NCBI GenBank assembly: GCA_016800925.1
Contig: JABCPU010000269.1
Span: forward strand, 28,205 to 92,204
Direction of reading: 5' to 3'
Source: Suillus spraguei
Taxonomy: Eukaryota > Basidiomycota > Agaricomycetes > Boletales > Suillaceae
DNA length: 64,000 nt
Positions 14,201 through 26,600 of the stretch are shown piece after piece. A program made the position numbers and the translations under genes. The notes beneath the pieces are model-generated. The model was not told the DNA's origin. It did no database searches and saw only the letters and a program-made list of their open reading frames with translations. The first letter of the stretch is position 1, and the number at the start of each line of letters is the position of its first letter.

Positions 14201-15083
14201 TGAGGAAGTTTCGGGGTCAACAAAGGAGAGAATAAAGAAGACGTAATACGTGCGGATATCTGATTGATGAGATTAAGATAGGTCAAGGTCTATAGATGTC
14301 GTGAAGACACACCAGGTCTTGCGAGCACATCCTCTGCGTCTCCTTTCCCTTTCCTCCTCATATATGATACTTTTGCCAACGTCTGAAGTTTTTTTTCAAG
14401 TTGATATCTGTCATCGTATAGAAGTCGACGTACCTTCATGTCCCATGGAAACACTTCAAAAAGTGACTTCCGTTCCCTCCCACCTCCAAAGTGGGAAATA
14501 GTGTTTAACAGTTTAAATGAGACAAGAATAAGCTCATTGGAACCAGAGATATAAGATGTAATTTTGCGCATCCATTTTGGCGACAGGAGCGTTTTGATGA
14601 TTGGAATGCCATGCGAGTGGTATGGGAAATGAGAGGATAGCAAAGTAAGGACCGAAGATAGTAGAGACACAAGAAGTGATAGACTGGACGACTAGTGCAT
14701 TGCAACGTCAAAATTCCGAGAGAAAAGAATTAGAGCGCACGCACTTGGTTCGTACCCTCCCATATCTCAAAAATATCATGAGCACCTGGCGAACTTTCTA
14801 TCCACTGCACGACAAGTAAAAGTCTCTCATCTTGAGGAGCAATGGTCTCTCCTGACTTGACAGACAGAGTCGAGCGCAATGCGGACAGGGCTACATGACC
14901 GGGTGAATATTCTTCGCAGCGACGATCAAAAGCTTATGCTTATGCACCTTCTATTTGGGCATTCTGGTCTTGATTCTGCAGAGCTCGTCTGACGTCGATC
15001 GCGTTCAAGAATTTATACGCCTTCCGTGATGTTTGCTCAAGTTTTGCACGTTTATGAGGGCGTTCCGATTTGCTTTGAGGCAT
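8239..15083 (-). CDS. URB1: Nucleolar pre-ribosomal-associated protein 1 homologue (Urb1/Npa1)
   Basis: A large nucleolar scaffold needed for early 60S pre-ribosome assembly. It reads from ATG 15083 (basic N terminus MPQSKSERPHKRAK) to TAG at 8241-8239 in more than a dozen exons, estimated at ~1,900-2,000 residues, comparable to yeast Urb1 (1,764). The N-terminal Npa1 domain shows GICFKDRGWYPRDID and NEDARQQELALKILVACPE (about 13860-13690). The C-terminal NopRA1-type domain shows FIYPRTARFLLQRPELD, DVPMLYGMLYGSSDDWKKE and RRHTWELLSSLVQSS (about 9300-9060). The middle is alpha-helical and repeat-like (HEAT/ARM style). It is convergent with the hydrolase gene; the stop codons are 19 bp apart, so the transcripts almost certainly overlap at their 3' ends. 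Exon borders are approximate; the identity is firm. Confidence 0.93.
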
Positions 15084-15194
15084 GCTATGCTCGTCGGGTC
15101 AATGGCTCGAGTAGGAGACTACCTGAGACGCGAATTTTACTTGAATCACGTGATTATAAGCATTCACATCTCAGATATCGAGTTCTATCATGAT

Positions 15195-17131
15195 TCATGA
15201 TGTCCTTGCATTAACTGTTTGTTTAACCATCTTTCTGACCCTCGACGCCGACGACGGCAACGACCTCTTCTTAGCTCTAATATGTCCTCTCTGCTTTCGC
15301 TTTGCTGCTGATTGTGATGCCGGAGGAGGCTCAAAGTCGCGCCACATCTCCTCTTTCGCCCTCAACAAAATAGGACCCACTGCCACTTTCCAATCCCAGC
15401 CCTCCCTTTTACCGCCCGCAGCTTTCTTAAAAAGGCTTATAAACATCATTTTTCTCAATAGTCTCACGAGCGGTGCGAGCGAAAGTTCTTGGAATGGTGG
15501 GACAGATGTAACTCCTAGGAGCATGCCGACAGTGGGGATGGTAGATGTGGGCGATCGCTTGCGACCTGCATGAACGATCGCAGACCGGGATGAAGAAGTT
15601 GGCTCCCCGAGGGTAAGGAGGTGTGTGACTGTTTCAGGGCCAACGCAGGCGGGACCAGATAATTCCATTGCAGGTTCTCCATGTTGAATCCTCCACTCCA
15701 GCACGTCAATGTCTGGGGGCTCCCGAGGTCTCATGTGCATGACGAAATCTGCGAAGCGGTACTGGCCAGCCCTGCAGACATGTCTCAGCTCGTGCTTCAT
15801 TCGTAATACAAGACTAGTAATGACGATCAAATATGTCTGTAGGTTCGGCTGGAACCCAAAATAGTCGAATGCGCGGAGCATCATGAGAGCAGCGGGGTAA
15901 TCTTGAGAACCATAAACGTCCGCAGTGCGAGGTGTAGGCATGAAACTGAAATTATATTAGAATGCGCCAGGGGGGTATTCCCGGTGCGCAGAAGATGGCA
16001 CTGGACCATATCTCGAAACAACTGGCGCGAAGGAACAGCATTGTCCGGGCGTTTATGTTTCCGTGAACGTTTATGACCCAAAATTTTGCATGCACGGAAT
16101 AGCTTCTTGAAAGTGAGGTCGCTGGGTAAGAGGGAAGCAGAATGGTTGGCCATGATTGCATGATAAAGCCCAAAAGCCTCAGTGTATTCTCGGCGAGCGA
16201 GGCTGGAGCGAATAAGTGCATTGAAAACTGATATATCAGGCGTGGCACCCTCTGAGCGCATGCGGTACAGCGTGGCCTGAACGGCCTCAGAATTTTCGGG
16301 TTGAATCTCCTGCAATGTCTCCAGTATGCCCGCGTAAGGAGCGGCATCAGGGGCAACGCCCTGCTCCATGCAGTCGCTCTCATACTTCTTGAGCCAACTT
16401 TCTGCAGTGCTCATTTGCCCCGCACGCATGCACGCCGTTACCATGACACTAACCACACTCCCGGACGCAGAGAGATCAACGTCGCGGATAGTGACAAAAG
16501 CGTCGGCCATATCATCTACGATTTCGGTCATAGCTGTTACTTTCAAGCTAATGTCACGACTGGGCAAGAATTGCTCTTGGAGCATTCTCTTGTACACCGA
16601 GATAGCGAGCTTGAAAAGGTCCCTTTCAAGCAAGAAACGGATGAGTCGGTTGAACATAGTCGAGCGGTATACATTGTTGAGTTTCGCAGCGGAAATCTTT
16701 TCATGGATAAAAGTTTCTATATAGTCAGGACCCTTTGCAAGAATGCGACTGTCTATAGAGCGCAGAAGACCATTGACACGGGATCGAAATACGCGTCGAG
16801 CAGGTTCCTGGATGTGGCTGGAATTACTGTCTTGTGTTTTTTTGTGTGGGCTAACCTGGCTTTGAGAGAGAGAGCATGAGGTGAAATAAAAAAATGAAAA
16901 TGAAGTGAGTCTTGGTGGGGCGAAACGTAGCTTCAGGACGCGACGAAAGTTGGATTGAAGCATGAAGCCCAGTAAGAACTGGTTATGACGGGAAAGGACC
17001 ATATGCGTCGACATATGAATTACCCATTTAGTACTATGTCGGAATGTGCTGAATAATGTAGAATAATGTAATCTTCGTGTGTTTTGCAATATCATTGCTT
17101 TGCTTTGTATTAGCATCGTCGGGGTCGACAT
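15195..17131 (-). CDS. PPR-repeat protein, probably mitochondrial (apparent frameshift near 15903)
   Basis: A pentatricopeptide-repeat protein; such proteins bind organellar RNA. Recognisable repeats include MFNRLIRFLLERDLFKLAI, SVMVTACMRAGQMSTAESW, ISVFNALIRSSLARREYTEA and PNLQTYLIVITSLVLRMK. The longest ORF starts at 17131, but ATG 16963 (MLQSNFRRVLKLRFAPPRL), rich in Arg and hydroxylated residues, looks like the true mitochondrial presequence. The C terminus is very basic (KRKQRGHIRAKKRSLPSS) and stops at 15195. The reading frame breaks near 15901-15906: the upstream frame reads ALRTFMVLK and the downstream frame DYPAALMMLRAFDYFG. These join perfectly if one base is missing. No good donor/acceptor pair is seen there, so this is a real frameshift or a sequencing error. 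Confidence 0.75.
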
Positions 17132-17282
17132 TGTATCACACCCATTCTGTATTGTTTTGCAGAATATCGTATAGCATCACAGAGACATCGTATCGTATCG
17201 CGTGAAGATCGTACCGCATTGTATTTGACTTATACAAATACAACTGCTATGACAAGTATGTACTATTCACGCATCCGTTTTC

Positions 17283-20200
17283 ATGAAACTTATCGACTAC
17301 TCTAGAATGCGTCCCGACTCGAGTTCGGATAAACAGCTCTATGTCTGTGTTTGCAGCAAGCACAATCTCGGGCAACCTCACCAAGTTTCGAAGTCAACCT
17401 GGCACCGACATCTAGAGGCTGCTACTACGGAACAGGAACGGGAGAGGATACGATCTGGTAGAGCACTGCAGGGGCATACTATTCTACTGGAACCAGATGT
17501 TCAGGAGGCTGCAGGAAGTACTGCTCCTACTGTCCACTCAGATAGAATGTCGTTGCCTCCAAGTGCTCGTCGTGTGGCCACACTTCGAGATCTTGTCAAG
17601 CGAGCTAGGGACGAGGAACATTCTAGATGTGCTGACCAGCATAACAAACGCGCACGAGTTGGAAATCAAGACGTTCAAGAGGTATCTGTACATCTATACT
17701 TTCATGCTTGCGTATTGACAATCCCCTTCCACAGGCTTCAGGTGATATTTTAGATGAAGCTCCAGAACCTCTGCAGCCTCCGCAGCTCTATAAAACTCTA
17801 CAACCAGACAAACCCCCAGAACCACCACAGCAATCACAGCCTTTGCACCCTGATGAACTCCTGCACCCTGACGAACTCCTGCACCCTGATGAACTCCCGC
17901 ACCCTGATGAACCTCCAGAACCACTGCAGCCACTACAACAGCAGTATGAGATTAGACAGCGACCCGACATTGATATTGATGCTCTGGCGCAAACTACTGT
18001 CCTTCCTAAAATCCAAGAAATAATGAATTTCATACTTGCTCTAAGGAATGCCTCACTCGATGACCCAATTGCAAAATTGAGTGATGATGCCCTTGAACGG
18101 CTCTGCAACCCTCCACAAGGACCTATTGTGATCGATAGCCCAGGAGTCCACCAAAGTATCTCAATGTACCTTGCACTTGAGCATGCTTCACAAGATGCGT
18201 ACAATTGCATTCACAGAGCCACTGCATGGAACTTTGCTGGGGCGGATGGTATCGCCGACCTCCTCAGCTTCTATAATGTGGAGAAACTCATTAGTCAGTA
18301 TACTGGTGTTGAATCTATCGAGCATGATATGTGTCCAAAATTTTGCCTTGCATTTACCGGCCCATATGAAGACCTGGACAACTGCCCTATGTATCCCACA
18401 TCACGCTGGGATCAAGAAAAGCTTCAAGCAAGCAATGGACGCAGTAGAGTCGCAGCTCAGAAGTTTGTTACTATCCCTCTTGGCCCGCAACTCCAGTCAC
18501 TGTATCGTGATCCTGAGAACGCACGCAGTATGCAATATCTTCATGAACAGACGCAGGAGATTCTTGCCCAAATAGAAAGAACCATGGAGATTCCTGTCAT
18601 GGATGATATTGCCATGGGTTATGATTACCTCACAGCAGTTCTTGATGGCGACATTAAGGAAAACGACATAGTTCTCATGGTATCACTCGATGGGGCGCAG
18701 CTTTATGAGAGTAAACAATCTGATTGCTGGATGTATGTGTGGGTCATCTTAAATCTCGCTCCCAACAAACGCTATCGCAAACTACATGTTCGCCCAGGCG
18801 GGTTGATACCAGGCCCTAACAAACCTAAAAATGTAGACTCCTTCCTCGTTGTTGGTCTTCACCATCTCGCAGCTCTTCAAAATGAAGGACTTACTGTATG
18901 GGATGCATCTCGTGATGCCCACTTCATCTCCAATCTCCATCTCCTTTTTACAACAGCCGATGGTCCTGGACTCGTGTATTGGGATGGCATGGTTGGACAT
19001 AGCGGGAAGAATGGCTGCCATATCTATTGTGGAGCCAGGGGGAGACGCAAAACTCGTGCGACGCACTATCACCCTGCACTTCTCAAACTGCGGGATCGAT
19101 GTACTGAGGGTAGCAATCATCCAGACATTGATGTGTGCAAGCTTCTGCCAGGAGGCTCTTCAGACTATGCTGAAAACCTACGGTGACTTGTAGCGTCTCC
19201 AAATCAGCAGCAGCTGGACATGCGGAAAACAGAAACAGGTATTACAAAGCCCCCCCTCATTATGGGTTTTAGCCCATCCCGTTGTCTCGGTGTTCCACAC
19301 TGCATGACCACAGACATCATGCACCTTGCTGCAAACTTAAGCGATCTGTTTCTCGATCTCTGGCATGGAATGATCGATTGCAGCACTACAGATGATGTAG
19401 CCACATGGAACTGGGCAGTTCTTCAAGATGCCGAAACCTGGAGTGCACATGGAGAGTCAGTGGAGTGTGCAGGTCCATATTTACCCCCTTCATTTGACTG
19501 GAAACCACGGAACATCGCTGAAAAGATAAATACTGGCTACAAGACTTGGGAGTTCCAGCTCTACATGTTTGGTCTTGGCCCAGCGCTGCTCTACAACATT
19601 CTGCCTCGACGATACTGGGTTAATTATTGTAGGCTCGTCCACGGCTTCCAACTCATGTGCCAACATTCAATCACTATGCAAGATCTCCAACAGGCCAATG
19701 TATTGCTTTGTGCCTGGGAGCGTGAATTTGAGCTTATCTACTATCAGCTTAGAGAAGATCGCCTGCACTTCATTCGCCCCTGCGTCCATCAAACCAATCA
19801 TCTTGTCGGGGAGACAATACAGAAAGGTCCTCCAATATGCTATGCACAATGGACAATGGAATGAACGATTGGTAATCTTGGCCAAGAGATTCAACAGCCA
19901 TCGTGGCCTTATGCAAACTTGTCACACAAAGGGATTCGCCGCTGTAAAGTGAATACCCTTCTATCTATTATACCCGACCTTGACAAACCTCCAAAAGGTC
20001 ACCCAGACGGTGCAGTAGACTTAGGAGATGGGTATGTGCTATTGCAAAAATGGGACAGATACATGTTCTTGCCATCTGGAGCTACTGCACAAGCTATACA
20101 GGATTTTATTGCAGATGGGCGGGAACTTCCTCGTATCAAATGTTGGGCTCGACTTCTCCTACCTAATGGACAAATTGTTCGCTCAGCATGGCGAGGACAC

Positions 20201-20677
20201 TCAAACCATTGGATCAAACATGCATGTCACACAATGTAAAGGTGAGTATTCCTGTTACTATATCTTGTACAATACTGATGTACTCTGTAGCTAAAATATG
20301 ATGGCCAGATTCGATTTGGTGAAGTGTTATACTTTACCAGATTGTCAATCGAAGCCGAACCTGATGATGAGCATGACTGGCGTTTTGTAGACGTGGCTGT
20401 CATTTGCCTGTACTCCCATGCAGACAAAGACCTCCTCCAACTCTCCTCACGGGCTGTTGTATCCTGCAGTCGACTTGAGGATATCTATGTCATTAATGTG
20501 AAGCAGATCATTAGTGTAGTTGCTATGATTCTGCACATGCCAACACTGCCATTGGGAGTTATGGAGGCTCGATTTTTCATGATGGAGAAGCCAGGATTAG
20601 ATATCTCGCCTCTCAGTGGAAATGCTGCCAATGTTAATCAGTTGGATGATGATGATAATACACCAGATGTAGAGTAG
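17283..20677 (+). pseudogene. Tnp2-type (Transposase_21) DNA transposase, broken
   Basis: A transposase of the basidiomycete Tnp2/CACTA-like group. Exon 1 (17283-17681) has a Cys/His N terminus (YVCVCSKHN...TWHRHLE). An intron at 17682-17734 is clean GT..AG. Exon 2 holds the core: VLMVSLDGAQLYESKQSDCW, LIPGPNKPKNVDSFLVVGLHHL, TADGPGLVYWDGMVGHSG, then DIMHLAANLSDLFLDLWHG and YAQWTMER-like TIGNLGQE. A second intron is 20242-20290. Lesions are an in-frame TGA at 19184 (context AENLR*LVAS), an in-frame TGA at 19861-19863 (TME*TIGNLG), both best explained as CGA-to-TGA, and a one-base frameshift at about 20187-20195. The element ends were not found; no CACTA-like termini are obvious. Confidence 0.85.
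17843..17914 (+). repeat. Four 18-bp tandem units inside the Tnp2 transposase
   Basis: Four units related to CTGCACCCTGATGAACTC, in frame, encode Leu-His-Pro-Asp-Glu-Leu repeats in a proline-rich linker just after intron 1. Units differ by one to three substitutions. Confidence 0.85.
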
Positions 20678-20992
20678 TCAGGTGCTCATTTTCATTACAA
20701 TTCGAGTTACATTCTAAAAGTGTAATAATCACAATGAGTCATAGAGCTATTATTATGCGAGGTATCGGTTACAATGGTTCAAAATTAGATGAGCAGAGCA
20801 GAAAATGCGAACAAAACATGCAACAAAAAACAGTCTGAATCGTGATTATATCTAAAAAAATATTGGGGATCAATACCCTGAATATTCCTCGAACTTACAT
20901 TTCCGCTCTTGAATATCTGCTACCTTCTGTGGAATCTCAGATGGATCAAAAAGTCGGATGATGTGACGCCAAGGGTGGGACTGTGGGGGTAA
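20678..20992. other. Non-coding stretch downstream of the Tnp2 pseudogene
   Basis: AT-rich sequence after the transposase stop, probably its 3' UTR and element tail. No ORF, TIR partner or RNA gene is recognised. Confidence 0.4.
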
Positions 20993-21264
20993 CATCAGGA
21001 AATTCACACATTCCTTAACATGCTTAATCAGCTTAACTCACTTATCTCAAAACTTGTTTGCTCTCTCTCACATCATTCACCTGGCATATCTTATATTTTT
21101 GAGTGCGAAATACAATAAAACATGTATATTAATATATCTCAACTTTTTTTTTCTGAATTCATTCACATTGAAATTTTGGACAAGTAGATTCAATTTCACC
21201 AAGGCAGTTAAGTGTAAATAAGTCCGCATAAGGGCACGTCAAGGAATGTGTGAATTTCCTGATG
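20993..21264. mobile_element. Small TIR element (MITE-like), TAA target duplication
   Basis: Inverted termini of 24-25 bp: CATCAGGAAATTCACACATT-CCTT at the left (20993-21016) and its exact reverse complement at the right (21241-21264). The similarity extends a few bases further inwards with mismatches. Both sides are flanked by TAA (20990-20992 and 21265-21267). Its length of 272 bp without an ORF fits a non-autonomous DNA element; a 3-bp TWA-type duplication would suit PIF/Harbinger, which is inference. Confidence 0.6.
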
Positions 21265-21267
21265 TAA

Positions 21268-21671
21268 ATCAAACAAATCTGTCTGATAACAATTCAAATA
21301 TTCACCTTGTCACATTGGCTTCCAGAGTTGCACCAGAGTCTGCACCTTCACAAAGACGGAAGATAATAGTCTAGAAGAATATGATATATATTTAGTTAAG
21401 CCCAAAGAGAAAAAATCGACCTTAGTCCTGGGTGTATCAAATGAGACCTTGACACAGTAGGTGTTCCAGTTAGGCAGGACACCATCAATCATTAGGAAAA
21501 CAACATCTCCACATACACTTGCAGTCTGAGTCTTATCTACAAGTTCATTAGCTGAGGACATAATAATAATAGCTAGCATGGTGTAAAGATACAATCTAGC
21601 CTGGGCTGTAGATAAACCACGGCCTAAGCTAGTAAGTGAGTCTTGCGCTCTACCTAGTCTGCTTCACTTGC
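21268..21671. other. Unassigned sequence with one short minus-strand ORF
   Basis: Holds a 94-codon minus-strand ORF (21594-21310) with VCGDVVFLMIDGVLPNWNTY. It is not recognised, has no supporting splice structure, and could be a decayed transposon or a host fragment. No other feature seen. Confidence 0.3.
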
Positions 21672-22148
21672 TGTTACGAACTGGGGTGGCGTCACCAGCG
21701 ACAGTGAAAAGACACAGATGGTCTGCTGGGAAGTTCTACAATGTCCAGAAAAGGACAAGGTGAAAGTACAAGGAACGCGTTCCAAGTACGATCAAGGGTT
21801 CAGCCTCAAATATAGATCTAAGAGGTTTCTATGAGAATAGAGACTAAGGCTAAGGAGTGCTTAGACTTAGAGACAATTCAAGATGACTTAGGTTGGAGGC
21901 CTAAGCGAAGGATATTCCAGGTAAAACCCAGTAAGATTAAAGTAAAGTATACAAGCGTAATACAACGTGCTTAAATAGGTCAGTATGTGTGCACGGATCA
22001 AGAGAGTCATGAGAATGTAAGTGCGTATCCAAAGAAGGAAGGCAACTATTGTACAGATGCATTGAGCATATGAGTCAGAGTCACCTTAGGTAATATACAA
22101 GTAAAGGAAACAAAGAGAAAATGAATAGGGGCACGTACGACTGCAACA
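21672..22148 (-). repeat. 3' LTR of copy A
   Basis: 477 bp, beginning TGTTACGAACTGGGG and ending GCAACA on the plus strand, thus TG...CA ends. On the sense (minus) strand it ends CCAGTTCGTAACA. The left flank is CTTGC. Confidence 0.9.
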
Positions 22149-22166
22149 TTACCCCCTTATTACATA
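22149..22166 (-). promoter_or_regulatory. Polypurine tract of copy A
   Basis: On the minus strand a purine run AAGGGGGTAA abuts the 3' LTR, the position where plus-strand DNA synthesis is primed. The same run sits beside the 3' LTR of copies C (33385 onward) and D (43001 onward). Confidence 0.7.
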
Positions 22167-22181
22167 GAAAGTCACCGACTT

Positions 22182-23653
22182 TCATATATCACTATTGGCA
22201 TCATAGATGGGATCATAGTCGTCATAGTTAGCAATGTCTTCATCAGCAGCACTTCCCCCTAGCATATAGGCCGCTTCTTCTTCTGCTATGGTCCTCGCTC
22301 GTCGACCTGCCTTTCTTCGTCAACGATTAATAAGATACTGCTCCCACTTACGAAGTGCATCGTAGAATCCGTCATCCTTCCAGATAAGTGTAAATGGGGG
22401 ATCTCCAAGATGCTGAGGGCAGTAGATAGATAGATGAGTAGGGGCGTGTCGCAGACAGATTTGGCACTGGTAGTCAGGGCAGTTCTTTTGCCGATGTCCA
22501 ACAATACCACAGAATCGACATTTCATATTTTCATCAGTGTTGGAGGTAGACATGCGTAAGGGTGATGGCAAAATAATGAGTTTGGGGCTAATGGATTTGG
22601 CGTGCTTCTTTCCCTTTCGTCGCGCCATACAACTTAAAGCAAAAGCATTGTCGTGCCTGAGCTGCGTCTGCTGTTTAGTGGTGAGGGTGTATGCCGATGT
22701 TAGGAGATCAGGGGTAGTTGCTCGTTCAGCAACCGCAAGGAGTTCGTCAGAGGAGGAAGGGGACATTATGCCGAAGTCCTTTACTAGGACTGGCGAGACA
22801 GGGTCCATTGGACTGAATGATGACGGGATAGACATTGGAGGGTGGATATGGAGGTCACGAAGTCGAGGGCCAAGTGTCACCAATTCAGTGACAGGGATCC
22901 CTAGCGCTTTCGCAGCTGCACACTGCTCTTCTGTGCAAGGCTCATATAGCCATGTGGGGTGATCGTGGGAGGCTATAATGGGGGGCGGTGAAGTTGGTTG
23001 TTCAATAGGAGATGGAGTTCGTGGGGAAGCAAAGTCCGCTTGAGTTTGCTGTAGATCAGTAATGGCTTCTTTGACTAAACTTCTGGCTGCCCTTGTTTCC
23101 ACGACCAATTGCTGGATAGTTTCGATGACTGCGTTGGTGAGCTGTCCAATTTCTTGAACAGCAGTGTATAAGCCAGCAAAGGCATCAATGTTAGAATAGA
23201 CGCGCAAAGAAGGGGGTGGAGGGACTGGAAGTGGGTCCGTATCTCTTTGTGGAGTGGGAGGTCGAGCAACACCTGCTTGATGTTTGCCACAATGTGAATA
23301 GCTTCTTCAACATCGCTCTTAAAAGAACGGGGAAGCAACAGCATAGCATAAGAACGAATGCATTTTTGTAGATGTAAGATGCACTGGCGGTAGGTGATTT
23401 CTGTAGTTTCATTGATGGTAGCTTTGATAAGGGCGGTGGTGCGGATGATGTTGACGAGGAGTAAAGCAGGGAAGGCACCTCTTTCAGTGAGGATTCTCTC
23501 AATTTCGAGGGCATGTCCTTCGCATAGAAGGGCAGCTTCAATATAGGAGGTGTTGTCAATTTCGGTAGCAAGGGTTCTGTAGTTTTCTGCATTGGAATCG
23601 GAGTCATTGTTGGCAATGGTGATGGGGGTGATGTATGCAGTGGGGCAAGACAT
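22182..23653 (-). pseudogene. Third ORF of copy A: double zinc-knuckle protein
   Basis: A separate coding region of ~490 codons between the pol stop (23674) and the polypurine tract; ATG at 23653. The N-terminal third is helical (EIDNTSYIEAALLCEGHALEIE, split across a helix pair), followed by a Pro-rich linker with VYSNIDAFAGLYTAVQEIGQL, then a basic stretch and two tandem Cys/His motifs: CRFCGIVGHRQKNC (C-x2-C-x4-H-x4-C) and CQICLRHAPTHLSIYC (C-x2-C-x6-H-x4-C). After these come WKDDGFYDAL and an acidic Tyr/Asp tail. A one-base deletion near 23291 and a TGA at 22320-22322 (CGA in the related copy D) break it. There is no signal peptide or membrane helix, so it is not env-like despite its position. 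Its role is unknown; nucleic-acid binding is likely. Confidence 0.75.
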
Positions 23654-23673
23654 TTCGAAACAGTGTTAGTTGA

Positions 23674-26600
23674 TCAAGTGCTTGTGCGATTTGATTGACT
23701 GAAGAATAATAAGAGGGAGTGTTGCTTCTTATAAGCATTCAGGATTCGAGCGGAGTTCTTCAAGTTCTTTTCTGGGAGCCACTCATTATCTCCCGATGAA
23801 TATCCTTTCCAGGAAACAAGATAGCATCGGCGAATGCCGGTTCCTTTGTGGGAGAGAATAGCTTCTACTTTATATTCTTCTTCTTCTTCAATAATGTCAG
23901 GCAGTGGTTTGGCGAAGTTCGGGCCATGTACATCTGTTTTGCTATAGGATGATAAGACAGAAGCATGGAAAGTGGGATGAATTTTCCATTGTGGAGGGAG
24001 TTTGAGCATTAATGTGATGGGTGATAAGACATTGATGATCGGGAAAGGTCCATATCATTTCGGCGCAAGTTTCTGCGATGGGAGTTTGAGTCTAAGATTA
24101 GTAGCAGATAGCCAGACCTTATCTCTGATCTTCCATGGAGTGTACTTTTCTCCTCGGGATCGTTCAGCCATTGTTTGCATCGCAATGTTATGGCAAGCAA
24201 TTGCTTCTTCTCTTATCTTCTGCAGAGATCGTACTCGATCTTCTGCAGCAGGAACAGATGAGTTGGGGATTAGATGAGGGATGGCACATAGTTCGTATCC
24301 CATCATCAGATAGAAGGGTGATGCATTCCTTGCATCATGTTTTCGATGGTTATGGACAAATTCAGCGATTGGTAGATGTTCTACCCAATCTTCAGGGTTG
24401 TTGCGGCAATAGATGCGTAGATATGTTTCAAGTTCTTGATTGACCCTTTCGGTCTGGCCATCAGTCTGTGGGTGATAAGCCATAGATGGGGCGATGACAT
24501 AGTCGAGAAGTCGGGCAAGCTCCTTGGAGAAGCGAGATAGGAACTGCGGGCTGTGATCTGAGATAACTTTGTCATGGAGTCCAAATCGACGATAAACATA
24601 TTTCAAGAATAATTTGGCAATGCCTTCGGAGGTGACGGTTTTCAGGCAAGGGATAATAATTACCCCCTTTGTAAGGCCATGGTCTACCATGACCATGATA
24701 CTGTCAAAGCCCCCGGAGAGGGGGAGGTCAGTGACAAGATCAACAGTGACCTGAGAAAAAGGCCGAGTCACAGATGAAGGGATTGGGGTAAGCGGAGGTT
24801 GAACAGGATGTGTATCCGCTTTCATTTGCTGACAAAGGGCGCAACCCTCTACGTATTTCCAATATAAGAGCCCATAGCGGCCACCAGGCTTCACGTTTAA
24901 CAAGCTCTTCAGTTTTGAATCGACCAGGGTGACCCATGGTAGGATGATCATGATACCTTTTCAGGATATCGGGACGATGCGCCGGGGGAATGTAGGCACG
25001 ATTCTTAAAATAGAGAACATTCTCCTCAATTGTCCAATCGGAAAGTGCCGACTTCATAGGGGGAAGACACACGCCATCAAGGGCGTCGGATGCGGTCCAA
25101 AAGACAGGGTCGTCAAGGGGGTCAGAGGATGATAAAACATCCTTTAGGTCGGTGTCAATAAGATGAATGAATAGAGCATCAGGGAGGAGGGTCTGGTCCT
25201 CGTTATCATCTTTGCCGGAGTCATAGTCGGGCTGGTGAGATAGTGCATCAGGTACTGCTAATTTAGTACCTGCAACGTGATGCAGTTCAATGTCGTAAAT
25301 AGACAGAATCAGTTGCCAATGTGCTTGGCGACGGGTAAGCTTCTGTGCACTTTGAAAGTACAGAAGATTCTTATGGTCAGTGAATACCAGTACGGGGTGC
25401 GGGTTTCCTTCAAGATAATGATGCCATTCATTCAATGCCTGGATCACGGCAAGGAGTTCGCGATCAAAGATCTGATAATTGCGTTCTGCAGGGTTTAAAG
25501 ACTGCGAGAGATATGTGCATGGGTGATAAACACCATTCTCGTCAGTCTGTAAGAGAACTCCGCCGGTTGCTACAAGTGAAGCATCGGTAGCAATAGCAAA
25601 TTGTCAGGAAGGGTCAGGATTACGAAGTACTGGTTGGGATGTAAAGCGTCATTTCAGTTCTTCGAAGGTATCCATGCATTCGGTTGACCAATCAAAGGCC
25701 TTATCTTTCTTCGTTAATTCGATAAGGGGTCGGGCGATGTCAGAGTAGTGGGAAATAAACGTGCGGTAGAAGTTGCAAAAACCGAGGAATGACTGGACAT
25801 CTTTTACAGATTTCGGAACTGGCCATTTGGCGATTCCCTTGGTCTTGGCGGTATCCATAGCAACTTGTCCGGGACGGATTATCATTCCGAAGTATTCCAC
25901 TTCTTCTGCATCAAAAGTGCATTTCTCCGGTTTCAGGAACAAGTGTTCCTTTCATATTTTCATCAAAACCCATCTGGTTCATTCGCGGTGTTCTGCCATT
26001 GTTGTAGAGAAAATCAGGATATCGTCCATGTAGATAACCATCCATCCTTCATTGATTTCTTGTTGGAAGGTTCGATTCATGTACGCTTGGAAAGTTGCCG
26101 GGGAGTTACAGAGGCCAAAGAACATGACGTTTGGTTCAAAGAGGCCGAATTCCGTAGTAAATGCTGCTTTCCAGCAATCATCAGGATGGATGCGAATATT
26201 GTTATAACCGGACCGGATATCCATTTTCGTAAAGAACCGTGCATTGTGAAGACATGCAACAAGGGAGATGGGGAGTGGGAGTGGATAGGCGTTTTTGACT
26301 GTCCAATCATTGATGTAGCGATAATTTGACAGGGATGCAATTCTCCACTCTTCTTTCCCACAAAGAAGAAGCCACTGGCTTGGGGTGACTTCGATTCTGA
26401 GATGAAACCTTTTGCAACATTTTCATCAATAAACATTTTGATGGCAGCGCGTTCTTTTTCCGATAGCGGGTAAACCTTAGACATGTGAGGAATAAAACCG
26501 GGTTTAGTATCAATCCGATCATCAATACCAGGTCGTTCAGGAGGTAGTTTGTTTAATCCGTCTTTAGCAAAGATGTCTGCAAAGTCGTGCAAATATTCCA

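Noticed and set aside
17283..20677. KDZ transposase assignment
   Set aside because: The SLDGAQLY, IPGPNKPKNVDSF and TADGPG motifs fit Tnp2/Transposase_21 better.
22182..23653. Third ORF as a retroviral-type envelope gene
   Set aside because: No signal peptide, no transmembrane segment, no cleavage-type motif; instead two CCHC knuckles.
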